A stretch of DNA of 64,000 nucleotides from UTCHB3 sp964431385 (lineage in GTDB: Bacteria > Bacteroidota > Ignavibacteria > Ignavibacteriales > Ignavibacteriaceae), in assembly GCA_964431385.1 (NCBI GenBank), contig CAYSJM010000009.1, forward strand, positions 1-64,000. The letters run 5' to 3'. How positions within the stretch are numbered: the first letter of the stretch is position 1; each line of letters begins with the position of its first letter. The position numbers were made by a program, and so were the translations under genes. The notes beneath the pieces are model-generated. The model was not told the DNA's origin and ran no database searches. It saw nothing but the letters and a program-made list of their open reading frames with translations. Below are positions 43,676 to 52,352 of this stretch, piece by piece.

Positions 43676-45178
43676 TTAATTGAAGAGGTCTTCAACCTTC
43701 ACAATTTTAATATTTTCAGCTTTGATATCCAATTTAAAGTCAGAGATAAACTTATCCTCTTTCAACACACTCTCAGGTTTTGGTGTTTGATAAACAATTG
43801 GTGAAGAGGTGTTTTTAATGAGTCTGTCTTTCAGATCATTTGCATTATCAGTAACAAAAACTATAACCATGTTTTGTGTTGAAAGGTATTTTTTAACAGA
43901 AGCGTTCACTTCGTTAATAGAAAGATTCGACATCTTATTTCTGAATTTTTGAAGATGACCGGGTTCTTTCATACCATAATATTTATCATCGAGTGCATAA
44001 CCAAGCCGCATTTCGGTATTTGGTGCGTAGTGAAGTACATATTTTTGGAGAAATTTACGAGTCATTTCAAAATCGTCATTTCCCAGACCATTCTTGACGA
44101 GCAGATCGAGTTCGCGCATCGCAGCTCTGAAAGCAAAATGTTTTGTTTCGTTTGGTACCGGCCTTATCCACATTTCGAATAGATGTTTCTTCAACGGAAC
44201 ATTCACCGGTGGTTTTGAAAGTCTTCCACCGTTTGGATAATATTCGATGTAGCTATAATCACCGTAATTTAGACCTCTCGCCTCTCTGATCACTTGATAG
44301 AGATGTGAACTTGAGTTTCTGTGTTCTCCAAGCCACGAGTTGGCAAGTGCCAGCGGGTACCATTCGTCATTATTTCTTAATAAATCGATCGGATATCCCA
44401 TCGAAATGGCGGTTGCATTCGTTTTTTTCTCTACAATAACTACATTCAGACCTTTAACAGCCGATGGATTTATCTGAGAATCAGCATTTTTTGAACCTGA
44501 AGGTAATTTTTGCAGTTCATCCCATACTTTTTGTACGAGATTGTCGTCGAAACCACCACCAATTGCGAGCACATAATTTTCTTTGTTAAAATATTTTTTG
44601 TAGAACCACTTCACATCATCAAGAGTAATATTTTTTAAGCTACTGATAGTACCCGTTGAAAGATGTCCATAAGGAGTCCCCTTAAATATTTCATTATAAA
44701 GCACTGCCTTCCCAAGTTCTTCATCACTCGAATATCTTAAAGTGGTTGAAAGGTAGCTTATTGCTTCATCTTTCACTCTTAAAAAATCTTCTTCCCTAAA
44801 ACCGGGATCAAGCAGCTGTTCAGTAAAAAGGGCAAGATACTCATTCAAATTATCCAGGTGAACCGAGCCGGTATAAACCAGATTCTCTTTGGAAACCGAT
44901 GCCGAATAACCGGCAGCGAGTGGGTATAATTTTTCGAGAATTTGCGAATAGGTAAATTTTGAAGTGCCTCCTTCGTTCAAGAGAGCTGCTGTAAGTGCAG
45001 CAAGTCCTTCTTTACCCTTGGGGTCATCTTTTGAACCGGCATCAAACCAAATTCGAAAAGATATTACGGGCTCTTGCGTCTTCAATAGAACTATTCTGTT
45101 TTTATCCATAGCTGAGATGTTTGATACCAGGATCATTAAAATAATAAATGTAGCAAATTTAATTGTAGGGGTTCTCAT
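43676..45178 (-). CDS. M16 peptidase family protein, non-catalytic subunit
   Basis: 500 aa with an N-terminal signal peptide (to about residue 23). It has the M16 fold, but where active members have HxxEH this one reads GLAALTAALLNEGG, so the zinc site is missing. The Arg/Tyr substrate-holding segment (ARGLNYGDYSYIEY) is present, as in the non-catalytic partners of M16B heterodimers. Its start lies one base from the stop of the active subunit gene (45180), supporting a two-subunit periplasmic peptidase. The last residues extend past the usual domain. Confidence 0.88.
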   Translation of the reverse strand: MRTPTIKFATFIILMILVSNISAMDKNRIVLLKTQEPVISFRIWFDAGSKDDPKGKEGLAALTAALLNEGGTSKFTYSQILEKLYPLAAGYSASVSKENLVYTGSVHLDNLNEYLALFTEQLLDPGFREEDFLRVKDEAISYLSTTLRYSSDEELGKAVLYNEIFKGTPYGHLSTGTISSLKNITLDDVKWFYKKYFNKENYVLAIGGGFDDNLVQKVWDELQKLPSGSKNADSQINPSAVKGLNVVIVEKKTNATAISMGYPIDLLRNNDEWYPLALANSWLGEHRNSSSHLYQVIREARGLNYGDYSYIEYYPNGGRLSKPPVNVPLKKHLFEMWIRPVPNETKHFAFRAAMRELDLLVKNGLGNDDFEMTRKFLQKYVLHYAPNTEMRLGYALDDKYYGMKEPGHLQKFRNKMSNLSINEVNASVKKYLSTQNMVIVFVTDNANDLKDRLIKNTSSPIVYQTPKPESVLKEDKFISDFKLDIKAENIKIVKVEDLFN

Positions 45179-45179
45179 A

Positions 45180-46508
45180 TCAATTTCCTGTAAGAATTAC
45201 TTGGTTCCTGCTCTCTTTAACAAAATATTTTTTTACCGCTTTCTGAATGTCTTCAGGGGTAACATCCATCATCTGGGCAAAAAATTCATCCAACACTTCG
45301 ATATCGCCGGTGAGAGTTATGTACATCGGTAATACTGAAGCTACAGCTTCGGGGCTGTCAAGACCCATCAGGAATTGATACTTCATTCGTTTTTTTAATT
45401 TATCCAATTGTTCTTTTGAAACAAGATTATTTTTGTAGTAATCGATGGTTTTTTCAACTTCGGAAATCACATAATCGATATCATTTTCCGATTTAACACG
45501 GGAATACACCATGAACGGGAAAGGATCTCTTCTTGTTTGTGCCCCACCGGCGATGAACTGGACTTTTTGTTCGTCGAGAACAAGCTTTTTATAAAGTTCG
45601 CTTGTTTCACCAAAAGCGATATCTGCAAATGGAATCATCGACATGTAGTCTTTATTGAATACATTAAAACCGTCGTACTTGTAACCGATTGCAAGAAGTG
45701 GCAGCGTTTTACCGTCGTATTTTATTTTCGACTCTCTCGGTGCAGTTTGTTTTGGTTCTTGCTCTATTTTTGGAGGAACATAACCGGTTTTCCACGATGA
45801 ATAATATTTATCGACCATTCCGCTCACGCTTTCCACATCAAAATCACCCGTGATCACGAGAACACAGTTTTCAGGACGATAATAGCGATTGTAAAATGAG
45901 AGGCTGTACTCATACTGGTTTGGCATCTCTTTTATATCAGCTTCAAACCCGATTGTGGTGTGTTTGTAGGTATGTTTGTCGAAAGCCATATCCTGAAATT
46001 TTTCAAAGAGAACTGAAAAAGGATTTGTAACACTTTTTCTATACTCACCATACACAGCACCTGATTCAGTCATGAATTGATCTTTTTTATAATTCAGGTT
46101 TTGAAAACGATCCGATTCGAGGTCCATCACCTTATCCAGATCTTCAGCTGCAAAATTCAGATGATAGACTGTAAGGTCATCGTCGGTATAAGCATTGGCG
46201 TCAGCTCCGATCGAGGTAGTAACTGAATCATAAAGTGGATATTTATCTGTACCACGAAACATCATGTGTTCAAAGAAATGAGCAAATCCACTTTTACCGG
46301 GCTCCCACTCATCTCTGCTGCCAGTTCGTACAACTGTGTAGTATGATACGAGTCCACTACCGGGCATTGGTATCAAAAGTGCTTTAAATCCATTTTTAAG
46401 AGTCACTCTGTGGACTTTGTAGGGGAAAACCCCGCCCGCAATTAATTCTGATGCAGTCATGATGATTAATAACAAGATAATTTTAGTTACTGAATAACCG
46501 GGTTTCAT
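45180..46508 (-). CDS. M16 zinc peptidase, catalytic subunit
   Basis: 442 aa with a signal peptide at the N-terminus. The inverted zinc motif HFFEH (His77, Glu80, His81) is intact, and Glu155 in VYGEYRKS is the third ligand. The N- and C-terminal M16 domains are both present. It probably degrades peptides in the periplasm together with the inactive partner encoded next. It follows the epimerase gene after 17 bp, within a compact envelope operon. Confidence 0.92.
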   Translation of the reverse strand: MKPGYSVTKIILLLIIMTASELIAGGVFPYKVHRVTLKNGFKALLIPMPGSGLVSYYTVVRTGSRDEWEPGKSGFAHFFEHMMFRGTDKYPLYDSVTTSIGADANAYTDDDLTVYHLNFAAEDLDKVMDLESDRFQNLNYKKDQFMTESGAVYGEYRKSVTNPFSVLFEKFQDMAFDKHTYKHTTIGFEADIKEMPNQYEYSLSFYNRYYRPENCVLVITGDFDVESVSGMVDKYYSSWKTGYVPPKIEQEPKQTAPRESKIKYDGKTLPLLAIGYKYDGFNVFNKDYMSMIPFADIAFGETSELYKKLVLDEQKVQFIAGGAQTRRDPFPFMVYSRVKSENDIDYVISEVEKTIDYYKNNLVSKEQLDKLKKRMKYQFLMGLDSPEAVASVLPMYITLTGDIEVLDEFFAQMMDVTPEDIQKAVKKYFVKESRNQVILTGN

Positions 46509-46525
46509 TAAGCTGTCTCCGTTAA

Positions 46526-47659
46526 TTATATTTTTTCAATTCCGATTCCGGGGAGTGTCGAAAGTGTAACCTTTCCGTCCACTATTGTAGTTCCTTTATA
46601 GATATCGTTACTTATCAGAAGTGCACCGTCCAAATCAGCCCAAAGAGCCATTGGAGATAGTTGTGCTGCTGCTGATATTGCACATGAAGTTTCAGTCATG
46701 CATCCGATCATCACTTTTAGACCAAGTCCCTCTGCGAGACTAATCATTTTATTCGCAGTTCTCATACCGCCGCACTTCATTAGCTTGATATTGATGCCTG
46801 AATAAACTCCTTGAGCTTTCACCACATCTGCCAATCCTTGCACCGCTTCATCACCGATTGTTGGTAACGGACTGTTCTGGGTTAGCCATGCATTATCGTC
46901 AAGATTTTTTTTATCCATTGGCTGTTCCACAAACACAACTCCCCTCTCCTTTAGCCAGTGAATCATTTCGAGGGCGAACTTTTTATCTTTCCAGCCCTGA
47001 TTTACATCAACACAGATGGGTTTATCAGACACAGATCTGATTGTTTCGATCATTTCCTTATCGGTGTCGCGACCAAGTTTTACCTTCAAAATTTTGTATT
47101 CCGCTGCCTCTCTGACTTTTTCCTTCACCACATCAGGTTTATCGATTCCTATCGTAAAACTTGTGTTAGGTGCTTTGGAGGGGTCATAGCCCCAAATCTT
47201 AAACCAGGGTTGACCTATCATTTTGCCGACAAGATCGTGCAAAGCGATATCGAGTGAAGCTTTTGCAGCATAGTTACCAATATCCACTGTGTCGATATAA
47301 TCGATGATCTCTTCGAGCCTGAAAGGATCGTTAAACTGATCAAGTTTCACCTTCGAAAGAAAAGTCGTGGCAGTTTCGTGACTCTCACCAAGATAAGGTG
47401 GCATTGATGCCTCGCCGTACCCGATTAGGTCGCCAAACTGAATTTCAGTTAACATAACAGGGGTAGTCGTTCTCGAACTCGTGGCAAGTGTAAACACATG
47501 TTTCAGTTCAAGCGTATAGGGTCTAAAACTTAATTTTAATTTATTTCCGCTCATTTTGTTCACTGCAAAATTAGATATTGTTTCAGCTTTACCAGCTACA
47601 ACAGCAGCACCGGCAAGTATTGAGGCTTTTTTAATAAAATTCCGACGCGTATCCATCAA
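46526..47659 (-). CDS. Dipeptide epimerase (enolase superfamily), Tat-exported
   Basis: 377 aa of the muconate-lactonizing/L-Ala-D/L-Glu epimerase group. The catalytic lysine pair is in LKVKLG and in IKLMKCGG. The metal ligands are Asp in CVDVNQGW, Glu in FVEQPM and Asp in IGDEAV. The D-x-D motif for dipeptides is in ADLDGALL. A twin-arginine signal (TRRNFIKKAS plus a hydrophobic stretch) sends it, folded, to the periplasm; the E. coli homologue YcjG is cytoplasmic. The NlpC/P60 gene is four bases upstream, so the pair may process murein peptides. Confidence 0.87.
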   Translation of the reverse strand: MMDTRRNFIKKASILAGAAVVAGKAETISNFAVNKMSGNKLKLSFRPYTLELKHVFTLATSSRTTTPVMLTEIQFGDLIGYGEASMPPYLGESHETATTFLSKVKLDQFNDPFRLEEIIDYIDTVDIGNYAAKASLDIALHDLVGKMIGQPWFKIWGYDPSKAPNTSFTIGIDKPDVVKEKVREAAEYKILKVKLGRDTDKEMIETIRSVSDKPICVDVNQGWKDKKFALEMIHWLKERGVVFVEQPMDKKNLDDNAWLTQNSPLPTIGDEAVQGLADVVKAQGVYSGINIKLMKCGGMRTANKMISLAEGLGLKVMIGCMTETSCAISAAAQLSPMALWADLDGALLISNDIYKGTTIVDGKVTLSTLPGIGIEKI

Positions 47660-47663
47660 ATCC

Positions 47664-48869
47664 TCATTTTATATAGTTTTTGATTGATAACTTTAAGATT
47701 CCGGGGCTGTCAAGTTTGGTCAAGATTCGTCTGGCTGAAACTAACATTCCGGTTCTATATGCACTAAATATTGGGCTTTGTGAATCAAAACTGTTTATTC
47801 GCACCATACCTGCTGCATGGATGAACTCTTTATTCCCCATATATATGCCAACATGAGTAATTCTTTGAGGTTTACCCTCCTGCGGTTTGGGTCCGAAGAA
47901 AAGCAAGTCGCCTCTTTTCAGTTTGTCATAGCCACTTGAAACATCAACTTCTTCACCATAAAGACATTGCTGTGAAGCATCTCTGGCGAGAAGAATCCCG
48001 TTCAAAAAGTAAACTGTCTTGGTAAATCCGCTGCAATCCATCCCTTTTGGTGATGTGCCGCCCCACAAGTATGGGACTCCAAGGAATTTTTTAGCAGTTT
48101 TAATAATGTCATTTGGATCAGGATTGAGCCCTTTTATCCATTTTTTGAGAGGTGTGGCAGATTTTTTTGAGATGTATCCTTCGCGTCCATCGGGAAGTGC
48201 AACTTTATAACCATTTTTAGTACTCGATTTTAGCTGCAAAATTCCACCGGCAGTTATATCAGATATAGTTCCACCCTTCTCATTCTCTTCGGCATAAACA
48301 AATCCATAAACATCTGTGAAAATCAGTTTGTCATCTTTGTACCAGCTATCCATCTCTTTTTTTGTAAAAGTTTGAATACCGGCATCATCAACCCATCCGA
48401 TATAACCTTCGGGAGTTTGAACCAGGAACCAATTATCCTCGCCCTCTTTAAGTACAGTAACGGGGGTACCCATAAGAGCCTGTGTCACTAATTCCGCCGG
48501 ATGGAAAGGTTTTAGTCTAATATTTGCAACAGAAAGAGTAACAACTCCAAATTCATATCCGTTTAGAGATTTTGACGGCAACCTTTCTACGAGGTCTTTA
48601 ATTGTGTAGTTGTAGAGCATTTGCCTCATTTCATCAAGAGCGGCGGGAACATTAGTTTCGCCTGTGACGGTGAGTAAATTTTTCTCTATGTCAACATCAA
48701 ATTTAAGATCGAGGATGGCTGTTCTTTTATCGGGAGCATATTTGTTTGTAATAACCATATATACACCATCTATTTGGGAAATGGTGGCAACTTGTGCAGA
48801 CATACTGGTTCCAAATGTTAATATCAGAAAGAAAACAATTATTGCATTTTTCATCAAGTGTAAATTCAT
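47664..48869 (-). CDS. NlpC/P60 murein endopeptidase with SH3 domains
   Basis: 401 aa with a signal peptide (FGTSMSAQ cleavage region). SH3b-type segments at about 100-160 and 170-240 (VNGYEFGVV..., EGYIGWVDDAG, GREGYISKKS) precede the NlpC/P60 domain. The catalytic triad is visible: Cys279 in GMDCSGF, His in THVGIYMG and a third polar residue at HAAG. Such enzymes cut gamma-D-Glu-diaminopimelate bonds in cell-wall peptides. The start ATG overlaps the MBOAT stop by one base (TAATG). An internal ATG five codons on (MKNAII) is an equally good start. Confidence 0.9.
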   Translation of the reverse strand: MNLHLMKNAIIVFFLILTFGTSMSAQVATISQIDGVYMVITNKYAPDKRTAILDLKFDVDIEKNLLTVTGETNVPAALDEMRQMLYNYTIKDLVERLPSKSLNGYEFGVVTLSVANIRLKPFHPAELVTQALMGTPVTVLKEGEDNWFLVQTPEGYIGWVDDAGIQTFTKKEMDSWYKDDKLIFTDVYGFVYAEENEKGGTISDITAGGILQLKSSTKNGYKVALPDGREGYISKKSATPLKKWIKGLNPDPNDIIKTAKKFLGVPYLWGGTSPKGMDCSGFTKTVYFLNGILLARDASQQCLYGEEVDVSSGYDKLKRGDLLFFGPKPQEGKPQRITHVGIYMGNKEFIHAAGMVRINSFDSQSPIFSAYRTGMLVSARRILTKLDSPGILKLSIKNYIK

Positions 48870-50377
48870 TAAAATTCAAAATAAATTGGGGGGACCATCT
48901 CTGCCATCATCACCTGTGATGCAAGATAAATAACCAGACCAAGAATCAGTCCCTGAGCCCATACAGGCAAGGACATTAACCCTGATTTAATTTTTTCTTT
49001 TGGACCCTCAGGGAAGAAGATTATTACCAACCCGATTACAAAGAAAATAAAGACACCGGGGAATCCGCCATAAAACTGTCCAAAAACAACAGAATGGAAA
49101 TTTTCTGTGAGTTGTGTATAGATCATGGGTATTTTCTCCAGAGTATCAACTTTGAAGAATATCCAAGTGACAGTGATAATATTAAAAGTAATAACACCCC
49201 TGATAAAGTTTAAACCTTTGCTCTCTTTAATACCAATTTTTAAGAGACCTTTTGCACGCAATTTTTTTGTAAGAACCGACCAACCCATAATAATTCCATG
49301 AACTGTTCCCCAAATTATAAATCCCCATGTTGCTCCATGCCAAAGCCCGCATACTGCAAATGTAACCACTAAAGCGATCGCATTGCCGTATTGTTTCATC
49401 GTTCTTAGACCCATTTGCATCGGGGTAAAGAGATAATCGAGTAACCAACGGGAAAGAGAAATATGCCAACGCCGCCAAAAATCAGCTACGCTTGTAGCTT
49501 TGTATGGAGAATTAAAGTTGTCGATTATTTTATAACCAAAAAGCAAAGCCATTCCAACAGCCATATCAGAGTAGCCGGAAAAATCGAAATAAATCTGAAT
49601 AGAAAATCCGTAAATTGCCAGAAGATTTTCCACACCTGTAAATCTTAATGGATCCTCAAAAACTCTTGTAATAAAATTGAGGGAAATATAGTCGGCAATT
49701 ATCAGTTTCTTGATTATTCCTGAAGCCAGATAAAAAACTGCAAGTCCGGTTGTTTGTTTCGCCTCCGGAGAGGTTAGCAAGTTTTCACGAATCTGTGGTA
49801 TAAACTCATCTGCTCTATCAATAGGACCTGCTTGTATATTCCCAAAAAATGAAACATAAAGCATAAAATCATCGAGTCTCGGTAATTCTTCATATTTTTC
49901 ATAGTAAATATCGAAGAGAAAACTCAACACTTTAAAGATATAAAACGAAATACCGATAGGAAGCATGATGTCGAGAGCTGTAAATTCAGTCTCCTGAACG
50001 GATGCAATCTGTGCGAGCACAAAGTTGGTATATTTGAAGTAGGCAAGCAACCCTACATTTAATATCACCATGCCCCACAAAACATACCGTCGTTTATCTA
50101 CATCGGAAATGCTGAATAAAATTTTACCAAAGAAGTAATTTGCAACCCCGACACCCAAAAGCAGAATAAGAAACAGTCCACCAATTTTATAATATATGAA
50201 GGCGGAAAAAAGTAGCAGGAAACTCGCTCTTAGTCTTTGATTGGGATATATCGCATGATATACAAGAAGTGCCAGGGAAAGAAAAAACAAAAATGTAAGT
50301 GTTCCAAACTGGAGCGGGTTATCCGGACTATAGACGAATAATCCCGCAAGTTTGGAAAAATCGATGATCGAATTCAA
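48869..50377 (-). CDS. MBOAT O-acyltransferase (AlgI/DltB-like)
   Basis: Multi-span membrane protein of 502 aa that passes acyl groups across the inner membrane. The family histidine is His347 in GLWHGATWG. Other conserved parts are PIGISFYIF, QAGPIDRADEF and DFSGYSDMA. The start is TTG at 50377, preceded by AAAGGA. It is the third protein of an apparent acylation cassette (SGNH protein, acyl-AMP ligase, carrier protein, MBOAT). Identity as a member of the family is firm; the acyl group and acceptor are unknown. Confidence 0.93.
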   Translation of the reverse strand: MNSIIDFSKLAGLFVYSPDNPLQFGTLTFLFFLSLALLVYHAIYPNQRLRASFLLLFSAFIYYKIGGLFLILLLGVGVANYFFGKILFSISDVDKRRYVLWGMVILNVGLLAYFKYTNFVLAQIASVQETEFTALDIMLPIGISFYIFKVLSFLFDIYYEKYEELPRLDDFMLYVSFFGNIQAGPIDRADEFIPQIRENLLTSPEAKQTTGLAVFYLASGIIKKLIIADYISLNFITRVFEDPLRFTGVENLLAIYGFSIQIYFDFSGYSDMAVGMALLFGYKIIDNFNSPYKATSVADFWRRWHISLSRWLLDYLFTPMQMGLRTMKQYGNAIALVVTFAVCGLWHGATWGFIIWGTVHGIIMGWSVLTKKLRAKGLLKIGIKESKGLNFIRGVITFNIITVTWIFFKVDTLEKIPMIYTQLTENFHSVVFGQFYGGFPGVFIFFVIGLVIIFFPEGPKEKIKSGLMSLPVWAQGLILGLVIYLASQVMMAEMVPPIYFEF

Positions 50378-50388
50378 TACGGTTCCTT

Positions 50389-50619
50389 TTAAGAAAGTTT
50401 AGAATCAACAAGCTTCTGAAGATCACCGATGTTCTTACATTTGAGAACTTCGATGTGCTTCAATCTTATTTTATATTCTTTCTCTATTGAAAGTATTACA
50501 TTAGCATGGCTTAATGAATCCCAACCCGGAACTGTGTTGGCTTTAGTTTCTTCTTGAATGTCATAGTCTTCGAGTTCAAGCTGTTTTAGTATGGTATTCT
50601 TTAATCTCTCTGAAATCAT
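50389..50619 (-). CDS. Acyl carrier protein (DltC-like)
   Basis: 76 aa, four-helix carrier protein. The phosphopantetheine site is Ser35 in PGWDSLSH, as in DltC and polyketide-type carriers rather than the DSLD of fatty-acid AcpP. It lies 13 bp after the acyl-AMP ligase gene and 11 bp before the MBOAT gene, so it probably takes the activated acyl group from the ligase and presents it to the MBOAT protein at the membrane. Confidence 0.93.
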   Translation of the reverse strand: MISERLKNTILKQLELEDYDIQEETKANTVPGWDSLSHANVILSIEKEYKIRLKHIEVLKCKNIGDLQKLVDSKLS

Positions 50620-50632
50620 ATCGTTTCTTTCG

Positions 50633-52339
50633 TTAATGTTTGTTCAAATCTTTCATTTCGGCAATTCTCTCCTTGTTGGCTTTTCGGCTTGGTTTACCCG
50701 CAGAACTTTTTATTAACCACCTTGGAGGAACGAGATAAACATGGGTGATTGTGAGATCAACCGATGTTCCTTTTTCTTTCACTCTCTGAATCAGTCGCCG
50801 TTTCTCCTTTTCATCGTCCAAAGCAGTCTCGGCTACAACACTTATCTCTTCGGTACCAAGCTCAAGATTGTCTTCACCAAATGCGATAACTCTGCCTGGA
50901 ATAATGTCGTTTACAACACCGATCGCATCTTCAACATCCTCCGGATAAATATTTTTACCGGCAACAATAATTATATCCTTTTTTCTGCCAATTACGAAAA
51001 GTTCGCCATTTTGTTTGAACCCGTAATCCCCACTGTAGTACCAACCATTTTTTAGAACTTCTGCAGTTTTTTCCGGATAATTCCTGTATCCATCGAACAT
51101 CGAAACGGAAGTGATGATTATTTCACCGACACCATTTTCAGGGAGTTCATTCCCGTTTTCGTCAACTATCTTCACTTCGCAACCCTCGATAACTTTGCCG
51201 GAGGAGACACATATTCTTGAAGGTTTTCCTTCAACAGGACCTGTAACTTCTCCTTGTGCAAGATTTTCACGATCAACTTCAATCGTCGTTATCGGTTTAC
51301 CCGGTTCAGTTTGTGTTGCTGCAAATGTGGTCTCCGCCATCGCATACGAAGCCGAGAGCCCAAGGGGGTTAAATCCATATTTGCTGAATGCGGCAGTAAA
51401 CTTTTTGTGGCTTTCATTTCTGACAGGTTCACTACAATTGATTACAAGTCGAAGGGTTTCGAGGGAAATTGATTCCATCTCATCTTCTTCTATTCTGTCA
51501 GCCATAAAATTATAGGCAAAGTTAGGTAACCAGCAAACAGTCGCTTTTTCTGCACTAAGAGCCTCAAATTGAAGAGATGGTGCGAGAACCCACTCAAATG
51601 GATCAACCTGAACACTCGTTATGCCATAGGAAAGGGGCAAGTGAAATGCGGCAATGAGGCCCATGTCGTGGTATAAAGGAAGCCAACTGACGATTTTATC
51701 ATCCTCAGTCAAGTTGATTGAGAGGGCGTAATTGTCAACATGATCGAGCACGGCTCTTTGGGAGAGTAGTACCGGTTTCTGAAGTCCTGTGGTACCTGAT
51801 GAATGCTGAAGCAAGAACGGATCTGACTCGGTAATAGATTTCCTTACTAAATTTAATTCAGCTTGTTCTTCTGAGGTGATCGCAAATTCACGATCCCACT
51901 CCAACGGGAAGAATAAACCTTTTATTGTGCTTCCTTCGTGGTGAACAAGTGGGGAGATGATTGGTTCAAGGTCTGCTTCTGTAAAAATCCAATCCAACCC
52001 GGAGCGTTGAGACATTCCTTCAACACCCGATTTAAATTTATCGGGATGTAATCTTGGATTCGGATATGCTAAAACAGCGGGAATTGCACCCAGACCTGCA
52101 ACACCAAGATAAAGAGGGAAAAAGAGAGGATTGTGCCTGATAATGATGGCACAAACTTCATTTCTTTTAATTCCCTGTTTTTTTAATAAAACGGAAAATT
52201 TGTTGGCTGTTTCCAACAAATCTTTAAATGACCATCTAAATGGTTCTTCACCGGCTCTCCAGTGGACAATGGCGTCTTTATTGGGAAAACGCTGAGAGTT
52301 ATCCTCCCAGCGTTCCCAAACATTATTATAATGTTTCAA
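50633..52339 (-). CDS. Fatty-acyl-AMP ligase-like enzyme (acyl-ACP loading)
   Basis: 568 aa, ANL superfamily. The P-loop is HSSGTTGLQKP, followed by SWLPLYHDMGLI, ASYAMAETTFA, YSGDYGF and GRKKDIIIVAGKNIYPEDVE. The LPLYHDMGLI signature and an overall layout close to FAALs and DltA-type loaders suggest that it charges the adjacent carrier protein rather than CoA. The start is TTG at 52339 with AAGAGAA upstream. It is 13 bp after the SGNH gene. The substrate could be a fatty or hydroxy acid; sequence alone does not decide. Confidence 0.88.
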   Translation of the reverse strand: MKHYNNVWERWEDNSQRFPNKDAIVHWRAGEEPFRWSFKDLLETANKFSVLLKKQGIKRNEVCAIIIRHNPLFFPLYLGVAGLGAIPAVLAYPNPRLHPDKFKSGVEGMSQRSGLDWIFTEADLEPIISPLVHHEGSTIKGLFFPLEWDREFAITSEEQAELNLVRKSITESDPFLLQHSSGTTGLQKPVLLSQRAVLDHVDNYALSINLTEDDKIVSWLPLYHDMGLIAAFHLPLSYGITSVQVDPFEWVLAPSLQFEALSAEKATVCWLPNFAYNFMADRIEEDEMESISLETLRLVINCSEPVRNESHKKFTAAFSKYGFNPLGLSASYAMAETTFAATQTEPGKPITTIEVDRENLAQGEVTGPVEGKPSRICVSSGKVIEGCEVKIVDENGNELPENGVGEIIITSVSMFDGYRNYPEKTAEVLKNGWYYSGDYGFKQNGELFVIGRKKDIIIVAGKNIYPEDVEDAIGVVNDIIPGRVIAFGEDNLELGTEEISVVAETALDDEKEKRRLIQRVKEKGTSVDLTITHVYLVPPRWLIKSSAGKPSRKANKERIAEMKDLNKH

Positions 52340-52352
52340 GTGGTTCTCTTGG

